DNA of 64,000 nt, from the NCBI RefSeq assembly GCF_024199905.1, contig NZ_JANAFB010000001.1, positions 124,001-188,000 of the forward strand, written 5' to 3'. Shown one piece after another: positions 1-7,571 of this stretch (positions are counted from its first letter, which is position 1; the number at the start of each line of letters is the position of its first letter). The notes beneath the pieces were generated by a model. The model was not told where the DNA came from. It made no database searches and was given only the letters and a program-made list of their open reading frames with translations. Made by a program: the position numbers and the translations under genes. The DNA comes from Rothia santali. Its GTDB lineage: Bacteria; Actinomycetota; Actinomycetes; Actinomycetales; Micrococcaceae.

Positions 1-849
1 ATCGGCCACCCGGAGGGCACGGTCGTCGCCAACTCGGTCGGGTACCAGTACCAGGCCCTGCGCCCGCTGCTCAAGGACTTCGTCCTCTCGATGCCCCGCG
101 GCGCGGCCGTGGTCTACCCGAAGGACGCCGGGCAGATCATCACGATGGCCGACGTCTTCCCCGGCGCCCGCGTCATCGAGGCCGGCGTCGGCTCCGGGGC
201 GCTCAGCATCTCCCTGCTGCGCGCGATCGGCGACACCGGGCACCTGCGCTCCTTCGAGCGCCGCGAGGAGTTCGCGCAGATCGCCCAGGGCAACGTGGAG
301 ACCATGTTCGGCGGACCGCACCCCGCCTGGGAGCTGACCCTCGGCGACCTCGCCGAGCAGCTCGGCGAGTACGAGCGCCCCGGCACCGTGGACCGGGCCG
401 TGCTGGACATGCTCGCGCCCTGGGAGTGCGTCGACGCCGTCGGCACCGCGCTGGTCCCGGGCGGCGTCGTGATGTGCTACGTGGCGACCGTGACCCAGCT
501 GTCCCGGACCGCCGAGGCCCTGCGCGCCGACGGTCGCTTCACCGAGCCCGAGTCCTTCGAGACGATGGTCCGCGGCTGGCACGTCGAGGGCCTGGCCGTG
601 CGCCCGGACCACCGCATGGTCGCCCACACCGGGTTCCTGATCTCCGCGCGCCGGCTGGCCGACGGCGCCGAGCGGCTCGCCCCCAAGCGCCGCGCGTCCA
701 AGACCGACTTCTCGGAAGAGGACATGAACGCCTGGACCCCCAACGCGCTGGGGGAGCGGAACGTCTCCGACCGCAAGCTGCGCCGGGCCGCCCGCGACGC
801 CCAGTCCCTGGCCGACCGCGCGGCGCGCCAGGGTCAGGATGCGGAATAG
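1..849 (+). CDS. trmI: tRNA (adenine-58-N1)-methyltransferase TrmI, 5' end missing
   Basis: The reading frame is open from the first base of the window, so the true start lies upstream and only about 282 C-terminal residues are present. The class I SAM-binding motif VIEAGVGSGALS and the preceding substrate region (PRGAAVVYPKDAGQI) are typical of actinobacterial TrmI, which methylates N1 of A58 in the tRNA T-loop as a tetramer. The C-terminal 70 residues are basic and poorly conserved. In Actinobacteria this gene commonly sits directly upstream of the proteasomal ATPase gene, as it does here (38 bases). Family assignment is firm; the position of the start is unknown. Confidence 0.9.
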   Translation: MGHPEGTVVANSVGYQYQALRPLLKDFVLSMPRGAAVVYPKDAGQIITMADVFPGARVIEAGVGSGALSISLLRAIGDTGHLRSFERREEFAQIAQGNVETMFGGPHPAWELTLGDLAEQLGEYERPGTVDRAVLDMLAPWECVDAVGTALVPGGVVMCYVATVTQLSRTAEALRADGRFTEPESFETMVRGWHVEGLAVRPDHRMVAHTGFLISARRLADGAERLAPKRRASKTDFSEEDMNAWTPNALGERNVSDRKLRRAARDAQSLADRAARQGQDAE

Positions 850-886
850 GTTGGTCGCGCGGCGCCGCGGGTGACAAGCTGGGGGC

Positions 887-2638
887 ATGGCAGAGTCCCA
901 GACACCCATCGACCCTCGTGAGCACCAGACCGCCCTGCGGCAGCTGAGCCTGCTGCGGGACCAGCGCGTCAACCTCGACAAGCAGCTCAAGGTCGCGGCC
1001 ACGCGCAACGACAAGCTCGTCCAGGCGCTCGAGTCGGCCCGGGGGGACATCCTCCGGCTCAAGCAGGCGATCTCGCAGGACCTCGAGGCGCCGATGAACC
1101 AGGCGCAGGTGCTGCGCGTGAACCGCCCGGTGCGCTCCGGCGCGTCGCTGACCGGCGACGCCCGGGCCGTCGCGGAGACCCAGGCGAGCCTCGACGTCGC
1201 GATGGGCGGGCGCACGGTGCGCGTGCCCGTGAGCCCGGTGCTGGACATCGACGACGTCCGGATCGGCATGTCGGTGCTGCTGACCGAGACCATGGGCGCC
1301 TGCGCGGTGGTCGGCTACCGGCCCACCGGGGAGATCGCCACCGTGCGCGAGCTGCTCGACGGGGACCGCGTGGTCCTGGGCACCGGCTCCACCACGCAGA
1401 CCGTGGCCCTGCGCTCGGGCCTGCTGGACGACGTCGAGCTCAGCGTGGGCGACGCCGTGGCCTACGACTCCGCGAGCGGGGTCGCCCTGGAGGTCGTGCC
1501 CAAGACCGAGGCCGAGGAGCTGGTCCTGGAGGAGATCCCCACGACCTCCTACGCCGACGTCGGCGGCCTGGGCGAGCAGATCGAGCAGATCCGCGACGCC
1601 GTGGAGCTGCCGTTCCTGCACCCGGACCTGTACCGCGAGCACGAGCTCTCCGCGCCCAAGGGCATCCTGCTCTACGGCCCTCCCGGCAACGGCAAGACCC
1701 TGATCGCCAAGGCCGTGGCCAAGTCGCTGGCCGACCGCGTCGAGGAGGCCTCCGGCTCGGCGCAGAACCTGCGCGGCTACTTCCTGAACATCAAGGGCCC
1801 GGAGCTGCTGGACAAGTTCGTCGGCGAGACCGAGCGGCAGATCCGCGCGATCTTCTCCCGCGCCCGCGAGAAGGCCAGCGCCGGCAACCCCGTGGTCATC
1901 TTCTTCGACGAGATGGAGTCGCTGTTCCGCACCCGCGGGGCGGGGAAGTCCTCCGACGTCGAGACCACGATCGTCCCGCAGCTGCTGGCGGAGATCGACG
2001 GCGTCGAGTCGCTGAACAACGTGATCGTGATCGGCGCGACCAACCGCGAGGACATGATCGACCCGGCCGTCCTGCGCCCCGGACGCCTCGACGTCAAGGT
2101 GCGCATCGACCGCCCCGACCGCGCCGGCACCGCCCAGATCTTCGGCCTCTACATCCGCGAGGACCTGCCGCTGGACGCCGCGAGCGTGGCCGGGCACGAC
2201 GGCGACCGCGCGGCCACCGTCGCGGCCATGATCGACGCCGTGGTCGAGGACATCTTCCGCCGCGACGACCAGCGCCGCTACCTCGACGCGGTGCTGGCCG
2301 ACGGCCGCCGCATCCCCACCTACTGGAACGACTTCCTCTCCGGCGCGCTGATCCGCAACATCGTGGACCGGGCCAAGAAGCTCGCGATCAAGTCCTTCCT
2401 GCAGACCGGCGTCAAGGGCATCGCCGGCGAGCACCTGATCCGCAGCGCCCGGGACGAGTTCGACCAGCAGCGCGACGCCGCCTCCCGGGCCGACGTCGAG
2501 GACTGGCTGAAGTTCCTCGGCTACTCGGTGGCCCTGGCCTCGCTCGAACGGCCCCTGACCGGGGACGGGGCGCCGCAGGGCCTGGCCGTGGAGCCGACGC
2601 GGCGGGGTGCCGCCGCGGGCCGGGGGACGGCGTCGTGA
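887..2638 (+). CDS. arc: AAA+ ATPase ARC/Mpa of the pupylation system
   Basis: A 583-residue hexameric AAA+ ATPase. An N-terminal coiled coil (about residues 20-65), which in the family recognises Pup, is followed by OB-fold domains and one AAA module with Walker A GPPGNGKT (about residue 265) and Walker B VVIFFDEMES. In mycobacteria this protein (Mpa) unfolds pupylated proteins into the 20S proteasome and ends in a QYL-type docking motif. Here the C-terminus is a Gly/Ala/Arg-rich tail ending GTAS, with no such motif. A possible extended -10 (CAAGCT, 875-880) six bases before the ATG suggests leaderless expression. The stop overlaps the dop start as GTGA. Pup-dependent unfolding is inferred from the family and the neighbours. 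Confidence 0.95.
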   Translation: MAESQTPIDPREHQTALRQLSLLRDQRVNLDKQLKVAATRNDKLVQALESARGDILRLKQAISQDLEAPMNQAQVLRVNRPVRSGASLTGDARAVAETQASLDVAMGGRTVRVPVSPVLDIDDVRIGMSVLLTETMGACAVVGYRPTGEIATVRELLDGDRVVLGTGSTTQTVALRSGLLDDVELSVGDAVAYDSASGVALEVVPKTEAEELVLEEIPTTSYADVGGLGEQIEQIRDAVELPFLHPDLYREHELSAPKGILLYGPPGNGKTLIAKAVAKSLADRVEEASGSAQNLRGYFLNIKGPELLDKFVGETERQIRAIFSRAREKASAGNPVVIFFDEMESLFRTRGAGKSSDVETTIVPQLLAEIDGVESLNNVIVIGATNREDMIDPAVLRPGRLDVKVRIDRPDRAGTAQIFGLYIREDLPLDAASVAGHDGDRAATVAAMIDAVVEDIFRRDDQRRYLDAVLADGRRIPTYWNDFLSGALIRNIVDRAKKLAIKSFLQTGVKGIAGEHLIRSARDEFDQQRDAASRADVEDWLKFLGYSVALASLERPLTGDGAPQGLAVEPTRRGAAAGRGTAS

Positions 2639-4239
2639 TCTTCGACCGCATCATCGGCGCCGAGACCGAGTTCGGTGTCACCTGCCCCGCGCGCCCGGGC
2701 GCCAACGACACGGTCCTGTCCACCCTGGTCGTGGACAGCTTCGCCGCGGCCGGCGGGCCGGGCGGCGGCGGCGAGTCGGGGTGGGACTACGAAACGGAGA
2801 CCCCGCTGCGCGACGCCCGCGGCTTCGAGATGCCGGAGCGCGAGGCGCACGCGAGCCAGATGACCCACCGCGGCCACGTGCTGACCAGCGAGGACATCGC
2901 CCGGGAGCTCATCGAGGAGACGCCGGACACCGTCAACCCGGCCTTCTGGGAGACCGCGGTCATGAACCGGGTGCTGCCCAACGGCGCCCGGCTGTACGTG
3001 GACCACGCGCATCCCGAGTACTCGGCCCCCGAGGCGACCAACCCGTGGGACGCGGCGGCCTGGGACCTCGCCGGGGACCGGATCGCCGCGGCCGCCGCCG
3101 CCGCGATCCCGCGGCGCTACGCCTCGACGTGGCCGGAGCCGGTCCTGCTGTACAAGAACAACACGGACAACAAGTCCGTCTCCTACGGCGCCCACGAGAA
3201 CTACCTCGTCCCGCGGGGCCTGGACTTCCAGCGGCTGGCCGCCGGGCTGCTCCCGTTCCTCGCGACCCGCCAGGTCGTCACCGGCGCGGGCCGCGCGGGC
3301 ATCGGCGCGAGCGAGGTCCGCCCCGGCTTTCAGATCAGCCAGCGCGCCGACTTCTTCGAGCGCCTGATCGGGCTCGAGACTACCGTGCGGCGGCCCATCG
3401 TCAACACCCGCGACGAGCCCCACGCGGACCCGGACCGGTACCGCCGGCTGCACGTCATCACGGGCGACTCCAACCTCGCCCACACCTCGGCCGTGCTGAA
3501 GTACGCGACGGCCGCCGCCGTGCTGACCCTGATCGAGCACGACGCCGCCCCGCGCCTGGACCTGGCCGACCCGGTCGCGGCCATGCGCGCCACGAGCCAC
3601 GACCCGACCCTGCGCGTCCGCCTCGAGCTGACCGACGGCCGCCGCCTCACGGCCCTGGAGATCCAGCGCGAGTACGCCGAGGCCGCCCGCGCGTGGGCCG
3701 AGGAGCACGACGCCGCCCCCTCGCCCACGGACGCCCGCCTCTTCGACCTCTGGTTCGAGGTCCTGGACGACCTCGCGGAGGACCCGCTGCTGCTGGCCGA
3801 CCGGCTCGACTGGGCCGCCAAGTACGCGCTGGTGAAGGGATACGAGCAGCGGGGCATCGGGCCGGCGGACCCCAAGATCCAGGCCCTGGACCTGCAGTAC
3901 GCCGACCTGCGCCCCGAGCGCAGCCTGTATTCTAAGCTCGTGTCGCTCGGCCGGATGAGGACCCTCCTCGAGGAGGATCGGATCCGGGCGGCGGTCGCCG
4001 AGCCGCCGGGGGACACCCGGGCCTATCTGCGCGGCCGCATGATCGCGCGCTGGCCCGAGCAGATCCACAGCGCGGGCTGGGAGGTGCTCGCGGTGCGGGA
4101 CCTCGCGACCGACCGGGTGCACCGGTGGCTCATGGACGACCCGCGCCGGCTGACCCGCGCCGAGGTGGAGGACGTGCTCGCGGGCGCGGCGTCGGCCCAC
4201 GCGGCGGCGACGGCGCTGGGGCTCGAGACGGTCGCGTAG
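2635..4239 (+). CDS. dop: Depupylase/deamidase Dop
   Basis: A 534-residue member of the Dop/PafA family, related to glutamine synthetase. Dop deamidates the C-terminal Gln of Pup to Glu and removes Pup from substrates. The N-terminal GAETEFGV motif, the LYVDHAHPEYS motif carrying the catalytic Asp, and an insertion at about residues 40-80 that corresponds to the Dop-loop distinguish it from PafA. It starts with GTG inside the arc stop codon (GTGA overlap), which implies translational coupling. The downstream Pup ends in GGQ, so this deamidase activity is required before ligation. Assignment is firm. Confidence 0.95.
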   Translation: MIFDRIIGAETEFGVTCPARPGANDTVLSTLVVDSFAAAGGPGGGGESGWDYETETPLRDARGFEMPEREAHASQMTHRGHVLTSEDIARELIEETPDTVNPAFWETAVMNRVLPNGARLYVDHAHPEYSAPEATNPWDAAAWDLAGDRIAAAAAAAIPRRYASTWPEPVLLYKNNTDNKSVSYGAHENYLVPRGLDFQRLAAGLLPFLATRQVVTGAGRAGIGASEVRPGFQISQRADFFERLIGLETTVRRPIVNTRDEPHADPDRYRRLHVITGDSNLAHTSAVLKYATAAAVLTLIEHDAAPRLDLADPVAAMRATSHDPTLRVRLELTDGRRLTALEIQREYAEAARAWAEEHDAAPSPTDARLFDLWFEVLDDLAEDPLLLADRLDWAAKYALVKGYEQRGIGPADPKIQALDLQYADLRPERSLYSKLVSLGRMRTLLEEDRIRAAVAEPPGDTRAYLRGRMIARWPEQIHSAGWEVLAVRDLATDRVHRWLMDDPRRLTRAEVEDVLAGAASAHAAATALGLETVA

Positions 4240-4315
4240 CGCGAGGGGCGGCGTCGTCCGCCCGTACGGTGAACGATCCGGCGCCAGGCGCCGGCACGAA
4301 AGGAAGGTGGAGACC

Positions 4316-4516
4316 ATGGCCCAGTTCCGGGACTCTTCGCAGGAGTCGGAGCGCGCGAGGGAGCGCGAGCAGGAGCAGGAGTTGGTCGGCGAGGCGCGGC
4401 CCGTGGACCAGTCCCTGGTCTCGGAGACCGACGACATCCTCGACGAGATCGACAGCATCCTCGAGGAGAACGCCGAGGAGTACGTCCGCGGCTTCGTGCA
4501 GAAGGGCGGCCAGTAG
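4316..4516 (+). CDS. pup: Prokaryotic ubiquitin-like protein Pup
   Basis: A 66-residue acidic, largely disordered protein ending in the diagnostic EEYVRGFVQKGGQ. The final Gln must be deamidated by Dop before PafA joins the resulting Glu to substrate lysines. The helical stretch SETDDILDEIDSILEENAEEYV is the segment bound by the ATPase coiled coil in the family. The ATG at 4316 is chosen because an AGGAAGG Shine-Dalgarno (4301-4307) sits eight bases upstream; the GTG at 4307 lies inside that element. It is separated from pafA by only five bases, so the two are co-transcribed. Confidence 0.96.
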   Translation: MAQFRDSSQESERAREREQEQELVGEARPVDQSLVSETDDILDEIDSILEENAEEYVRGFVQKGGQ

Positions 4517-4521
4517 GCCTC

Positions 4522-5952
4522 ATGCAGCGCAGGATCTTCGGGATCGAGACCGAGTTCGGCATCCGCTTCGCGCCCCGCGGGCTGGGGCAGCTCTCCCCTG
4601 AGGAGGCGGCGCGGGTGCTGTTCCGCCCCGTCGTGGCGTGGGGGCGGTCCTCCAACGTGTTCCTGAACAACGGGGCGCGGCTCTACCTCGACGTCGGCTC
4701 GCACCCCGAGTACGCGACCGCCGAGTGCGCGAGCCTGACCGACCTGGTGCGCCAGGACAAGGCCGGGGAGCGCCTGTTCGAGGACCTGGCCGAGCAGGCC
4801 GAGGACCACCTCGCGCTGCGGGGCACCGAGGGCCGGATGCACCTGTTCAAGAACAACGTCGACTCCGCGGGGCACTCCTTCGGCTCGCACGAGAACTACC
4901 TGCTCTCGCGCCGGGCGGAGTTCTCCCGCCTGGTGCGCTTCCTCGTGCCGTTCCTGGTCAGCCGCCAGCTGGTCGTGGGCGCCGGGCGCGTCCACCCGGC
5001 CGGCTGCCCGACCGCCGAGGCCATGACGCTCGAGGGCGGCTCCTACTCCTTCTCGCAGCGGGCCGACTACGTGTGGGAGGCCGCCTCCGCCGCCACGACC
5101 CGCTCGCGCCCGCTGATCAACACGCGCGACGAGCCGCACGCCGACGCCTCGCAGTACCGCCGGCTGCACGTCATCGTCGGGGACTCGAACATGTCGGAGA
5201 CGACGCTGCTGGCGCGGGCCGGGATGACCGACGTCGTGCTGCGGATGATCGAGGACCGGGTGCGGCTGCCCGACCTGGAGCTGAAGAACCCGGGCATGGC
5301 GCTGCGCGCGATCTCCCACGATTCCTCCGGCCGCGGCGCCGTGGAGCTGGCGGACGGACGCAGCATCGGCGCGCTGGACCTGCAGCGGGAGTTCCTCGCC
5401 TCGGCCCGGGCCCACCTGGAGAAGGAGGGCTCCCCGCGGCCGGAGATGCCCTACGTGATGGACCTGTGGGAGCGGACCCTGGACGCGGTCGAGTCCGGGG
5501 ACGCCTCCGGGATCGACACCGAGATCGACTGGGCGATCAAGAAGAAGCTGCTGGACGGGGCCATCGCCCGCGGCCGCACCGACTTCTCGGACCCCAAGAT
5601 CGCGCAGCTGGACCTCGCCTACCACGACATCAACCAGCACCGCGGGCTGTTCTACCTGCTGCAGCGCAAGGGCCGGGCGCGGCAGTGGGTCCAGGAGTCG
5701 GAGATCCGGACGGCCACCGAGCAGGCGCCGCCGACCCGGGCCGCGCTGCGCGGCGGGTTCGTCGACGCCGCGCGCCGGGCCGGTCTCGACCACACGGTGG
5801 ACTGGGTGCATCTGAAGGTCAACCAGCACCCGGGCCTGTCCCACACCTGCCAGGATCCGTTCGCGGCGCAGGACCCGGCGGTCGAGGAGAGCATCCGGCA
5901 GATGCTGGCCTCCGCGCCCTCGGTGCCCGGTTCGGCGATGCCCCCCGTCTGA
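4522..5952 (+). CDS. pafA: Pup-protein ligase PafA
   Basis: A 476-residue ligase that uses ATP to form an isopeptide bond between the C-terminal Glu of Pup and substrate lysines. It opens with IFGIETEFGIRF, followed by LYLDVGSHPEYATAE with the catalytic Asp, and lacks the Dop-loop. Length and start match the family. In proteasome-bearing actinobacteria prcB and prcA lie between pup and pafA; here only five bases separate the two genes and neither subunit is present. Confidence 0.96.
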   Translation: MQRRIFGIETEFGIRFAPRGLGQLSPEEAARVLFRPVVAWGRSSNVFLNNGARLYLDVGSHPEYATAECASLTDLVRQDKAGERLFEDLAEQAEDHLALRGTEGRMHLFKNNVDSAGHSFGSHENYLLSRRAEFSRLVRFLVPFLVSRQLVVGAGRVHPAGCPTAEAMTLEGGSYSFSQRADYVWEAASAATTRSRPLINTRDEPHADASQYRRLHVIVGDSNMSETTLLARAGMTDVVLRMIEDRVRLPDLELKNPGMALRAISHDSSGRGAVELADGRSIGALDLQREFLASARAHLEKEGSPRPEMPYVMDLWERTLDAVESGDASGIDTEIDWAIKKKLLDGAIARGRTDFSDPKIAQLDLAYHDINQHRGLFYLLQRKGRARQWVQESEIRTATEQAPPTRAALRGGFVDAARRAGLDHTVDWVHLKVNQHPGLSHTCQDPFAAQDPAVEESIRQMLASAPSVPGSAMPPV

Positions 5953-6058
5953 CGCCCCGCCCGGCCCCGGCGTGAAGCGGGCGTCCAGCCGGGTGTACTA
6001 CAGTCGACTCCGTGCGCCCGGCGAGGGCGCACGGGACTCCAACCTCAAGGACATGACA

Positions 6059-7072
6059 GTGCGCAATTCCCTCAAGCTCTCCGCCGCGGCCGTGGCGCTG
6101 ACCCTGCTCCTCGCCGGATGCGGTGGGGGAGGGGACCTCGACTCGATCGACTACGAGGACCAGGGCGAGGGCCGCGCGCCCTCGATCTCCTTCGAGACCC
6201 CGCTGACCGTCGACGAGCCGCAGACGCGCGTCCTGAAGGAGGGCGACGGCGCGGACATCGAGGAGGGCGACACGGTCGAGGTCAACGCCTCGCTGTTCAA
6301 CGCCGAGGACCAGTCGAGCCTGGGGGACAGCTACTCCCAGCAGCCCATCACCATCACGGTCGACGACACCCTGAAGGACCAGCTCCCGGAGATCCACGAC
6401 CTCCTCCTGGACAACAAGGTGGGCGTCACGTTCGCCTACGCCCAGCCCGCGAGCGACGACGCGGCCTCGCAAGGCGCGGACGGCGCGGGCCAGGACGGGG
6501 GAGCCGGCGGCGCCGTCGAGGTCTACTCGGTCGACGGCAAGATCCTCTCCGAGGCCGAGGGCACCGAGGTCACCCCGCCGGAGGACCTGCCGAAGGTCTC
6601 CCTGACCGACGGCGACCCCGAGATCACCATCCCCGAGGGGCAGGACGAGCCGACCGAACTCGTGGCCCAGGACCTCATCGAGGGCGACGGCGAGGAGGTC
6701 GGCCCGCAGGACGGCGTCTTCGTCCACTACGCCGGCGTGCGCTGGGAGGACGGCGAGCAGTTCGACGCCCAGTGGACCGGTCAGCCCGCGAGCCTCTCGC
6801 TCGACCAGGTCATCCCCGGCTGGAGCGAGGGCCTGGCCGGCAAGAAGGTCGGCTCGCGCGTGCTGCTCGAGATCCCGGCCGAGAAGGCCTACGGCACGGC
6901 CGAGGAGCTCGGCGAGGACGCGCAGCAGCCCGCCGGCGCGCTCGTGTTCGTGGTCGACATCCTTGGCCGCACCGATCCCGTCGAGACGCCCGCGCCGAAC
7001 GCCTCGGGCCAGGCCCCGCAGGACGAGAACCACCAGTCAGCCACCCCGGAGGAGTCCGGCGCCGACCAGTAG
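6059..7072 (+). CDS. Lipoprotein FKBP-type peptidyl-prolyl cis-trans isomerase
   Basis: The protein starts with a signal peptide and lipobox LLAGC (Cys at about residue 20), then an acidic spacer, a degenerate first FKBP-like region (residues 40-165) and a complete FKBP domain at the C-terminus (VGPQDGVFVHYAGVRWEDGEQFD onward). It should act outside the membrane as a folding catalyst for secreted proteins. GTG 6059 is preferred because an AAGGA element (6047-6051) is seven bases upstream; ATG 6053 would leave almost no spacing. An FKBP pair after pafA is a common arrangement in Micrococcales. The tail is rich in Ser, Gln and Glu. Confidence 0.88.
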   Translation: MRNSLKLSAAAVALTLLLAGCGGGGDLDSIDYEDQGEGRAPSISFETPLTVDEPQTRVLKEGDGADIEEGDTVEVNASLFNAEDQSSLGDSYSQQPITITVDDTLKDQLPEIHDLLLDNKVGVTFAYAQPASDDAASQGADGAGQDGGAGGAVEVYSVDGKILSEAEGTEVTPPEDLPKVSLTDGDPEITIPEGQDEPTELVAQDLIEGDGEEVGPQDGVFVHYAGVRWEDGEQFDAQWTGQPASLSLDQVIPGWSEGLAGKKVGSRVLLEIPAEKAYGTAEELGEDAQQPAGALVFVVDILGRTDPVETPAPNASGQAPQDENHQSATPEESGADQ

Positions 7073-7114
7073 CGGCGTCGTCCCCTCCACCCCCACCACT
7101 TCAGGAAGGCCACC

Positions 7115-7510
7115 ATGTCATTCGGACAGCGCAACCTCGACCGCACCAAGCCCGAGATCGACTTCCCCGCCGACGCCGCACCCCAGGACCTCGTGGTCGT
7201 GGACCTCATCGAGGGCGCAGGCCGCGAGGTCGCCCCCGGCGACACGATCTCCTGCCACTACGTGGGCGTGACCTACGAGGGCGGCGAGGAGTTCGACGCC
7301 TCGTGGAACCGCGGGGAGCCGCTGAGCTTCCGCGCCGGCGTCGGCCAGGTCATCCAGGGCTGGGACCAGGGCCTGATCGGCATGAAGGTCGGCGGCCGCC
7401 GCCGCCTGGAGATCCCCGCCGAGCTGGCCTACGGCTCGCGCGGCGCCGGCGCCGTCATCGGCCCGGACCAGGCCCTGATCTTCGTGGTCGACCTGCTCGA
7501 CGTGCGCTGA
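7115..7510 (+). CDS. Cytoplasmic FKBP-type peptidyl-prolyl cis-trans isomerase
   Basis: A 131-residue single-domain FKBP with no signal peptide. It carries the usual motifs: GDTISCHYVGVTYEGGEEFDASW, the VGQVIQGWDQGLIGMKVGGRRRLEIP loop and a terminal LIFVVDLLDV strand. An AGGAAGG ribosome site (7103-7109) lies five bases before the ATG. It probably shares a transcript with the lipoprotein FKBP just upstream, giving an intracellular and extracellular pair. Confidence 0.93.
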   Translation: MSFGQRNLDRTKPEIDFPADAAPQDLVVVDLIEGAGREVAPGDTISCHYVGVTYEGGEEFDASWNRGEPLSFRAGVGQVIQGWDQGLIGMKVGGRRRLEIPAELAYGSRGAGAVIGPDQALIFVVDLLDVR

Positions 7511-7571
7511 TCCCCGGCCCCTCCGCCGTGCCGACGACGCCGCCCGCCGCCGCGCCGGGACGGGCCCGCTG

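Noticed and set aside
2521-5844. Very long minus-strand open frame (over 1100 codons) opposite dop, pup and pafA; similar frames at 25071-30275 minus and 539-2434 minus.
   Set aside because: These are mirror frames of well-identified genes caused by the scarcity of stop codons in GC-rich DNA. The predicted proteins are low-complexity and rich in Arg, Gly, Leu and Val.
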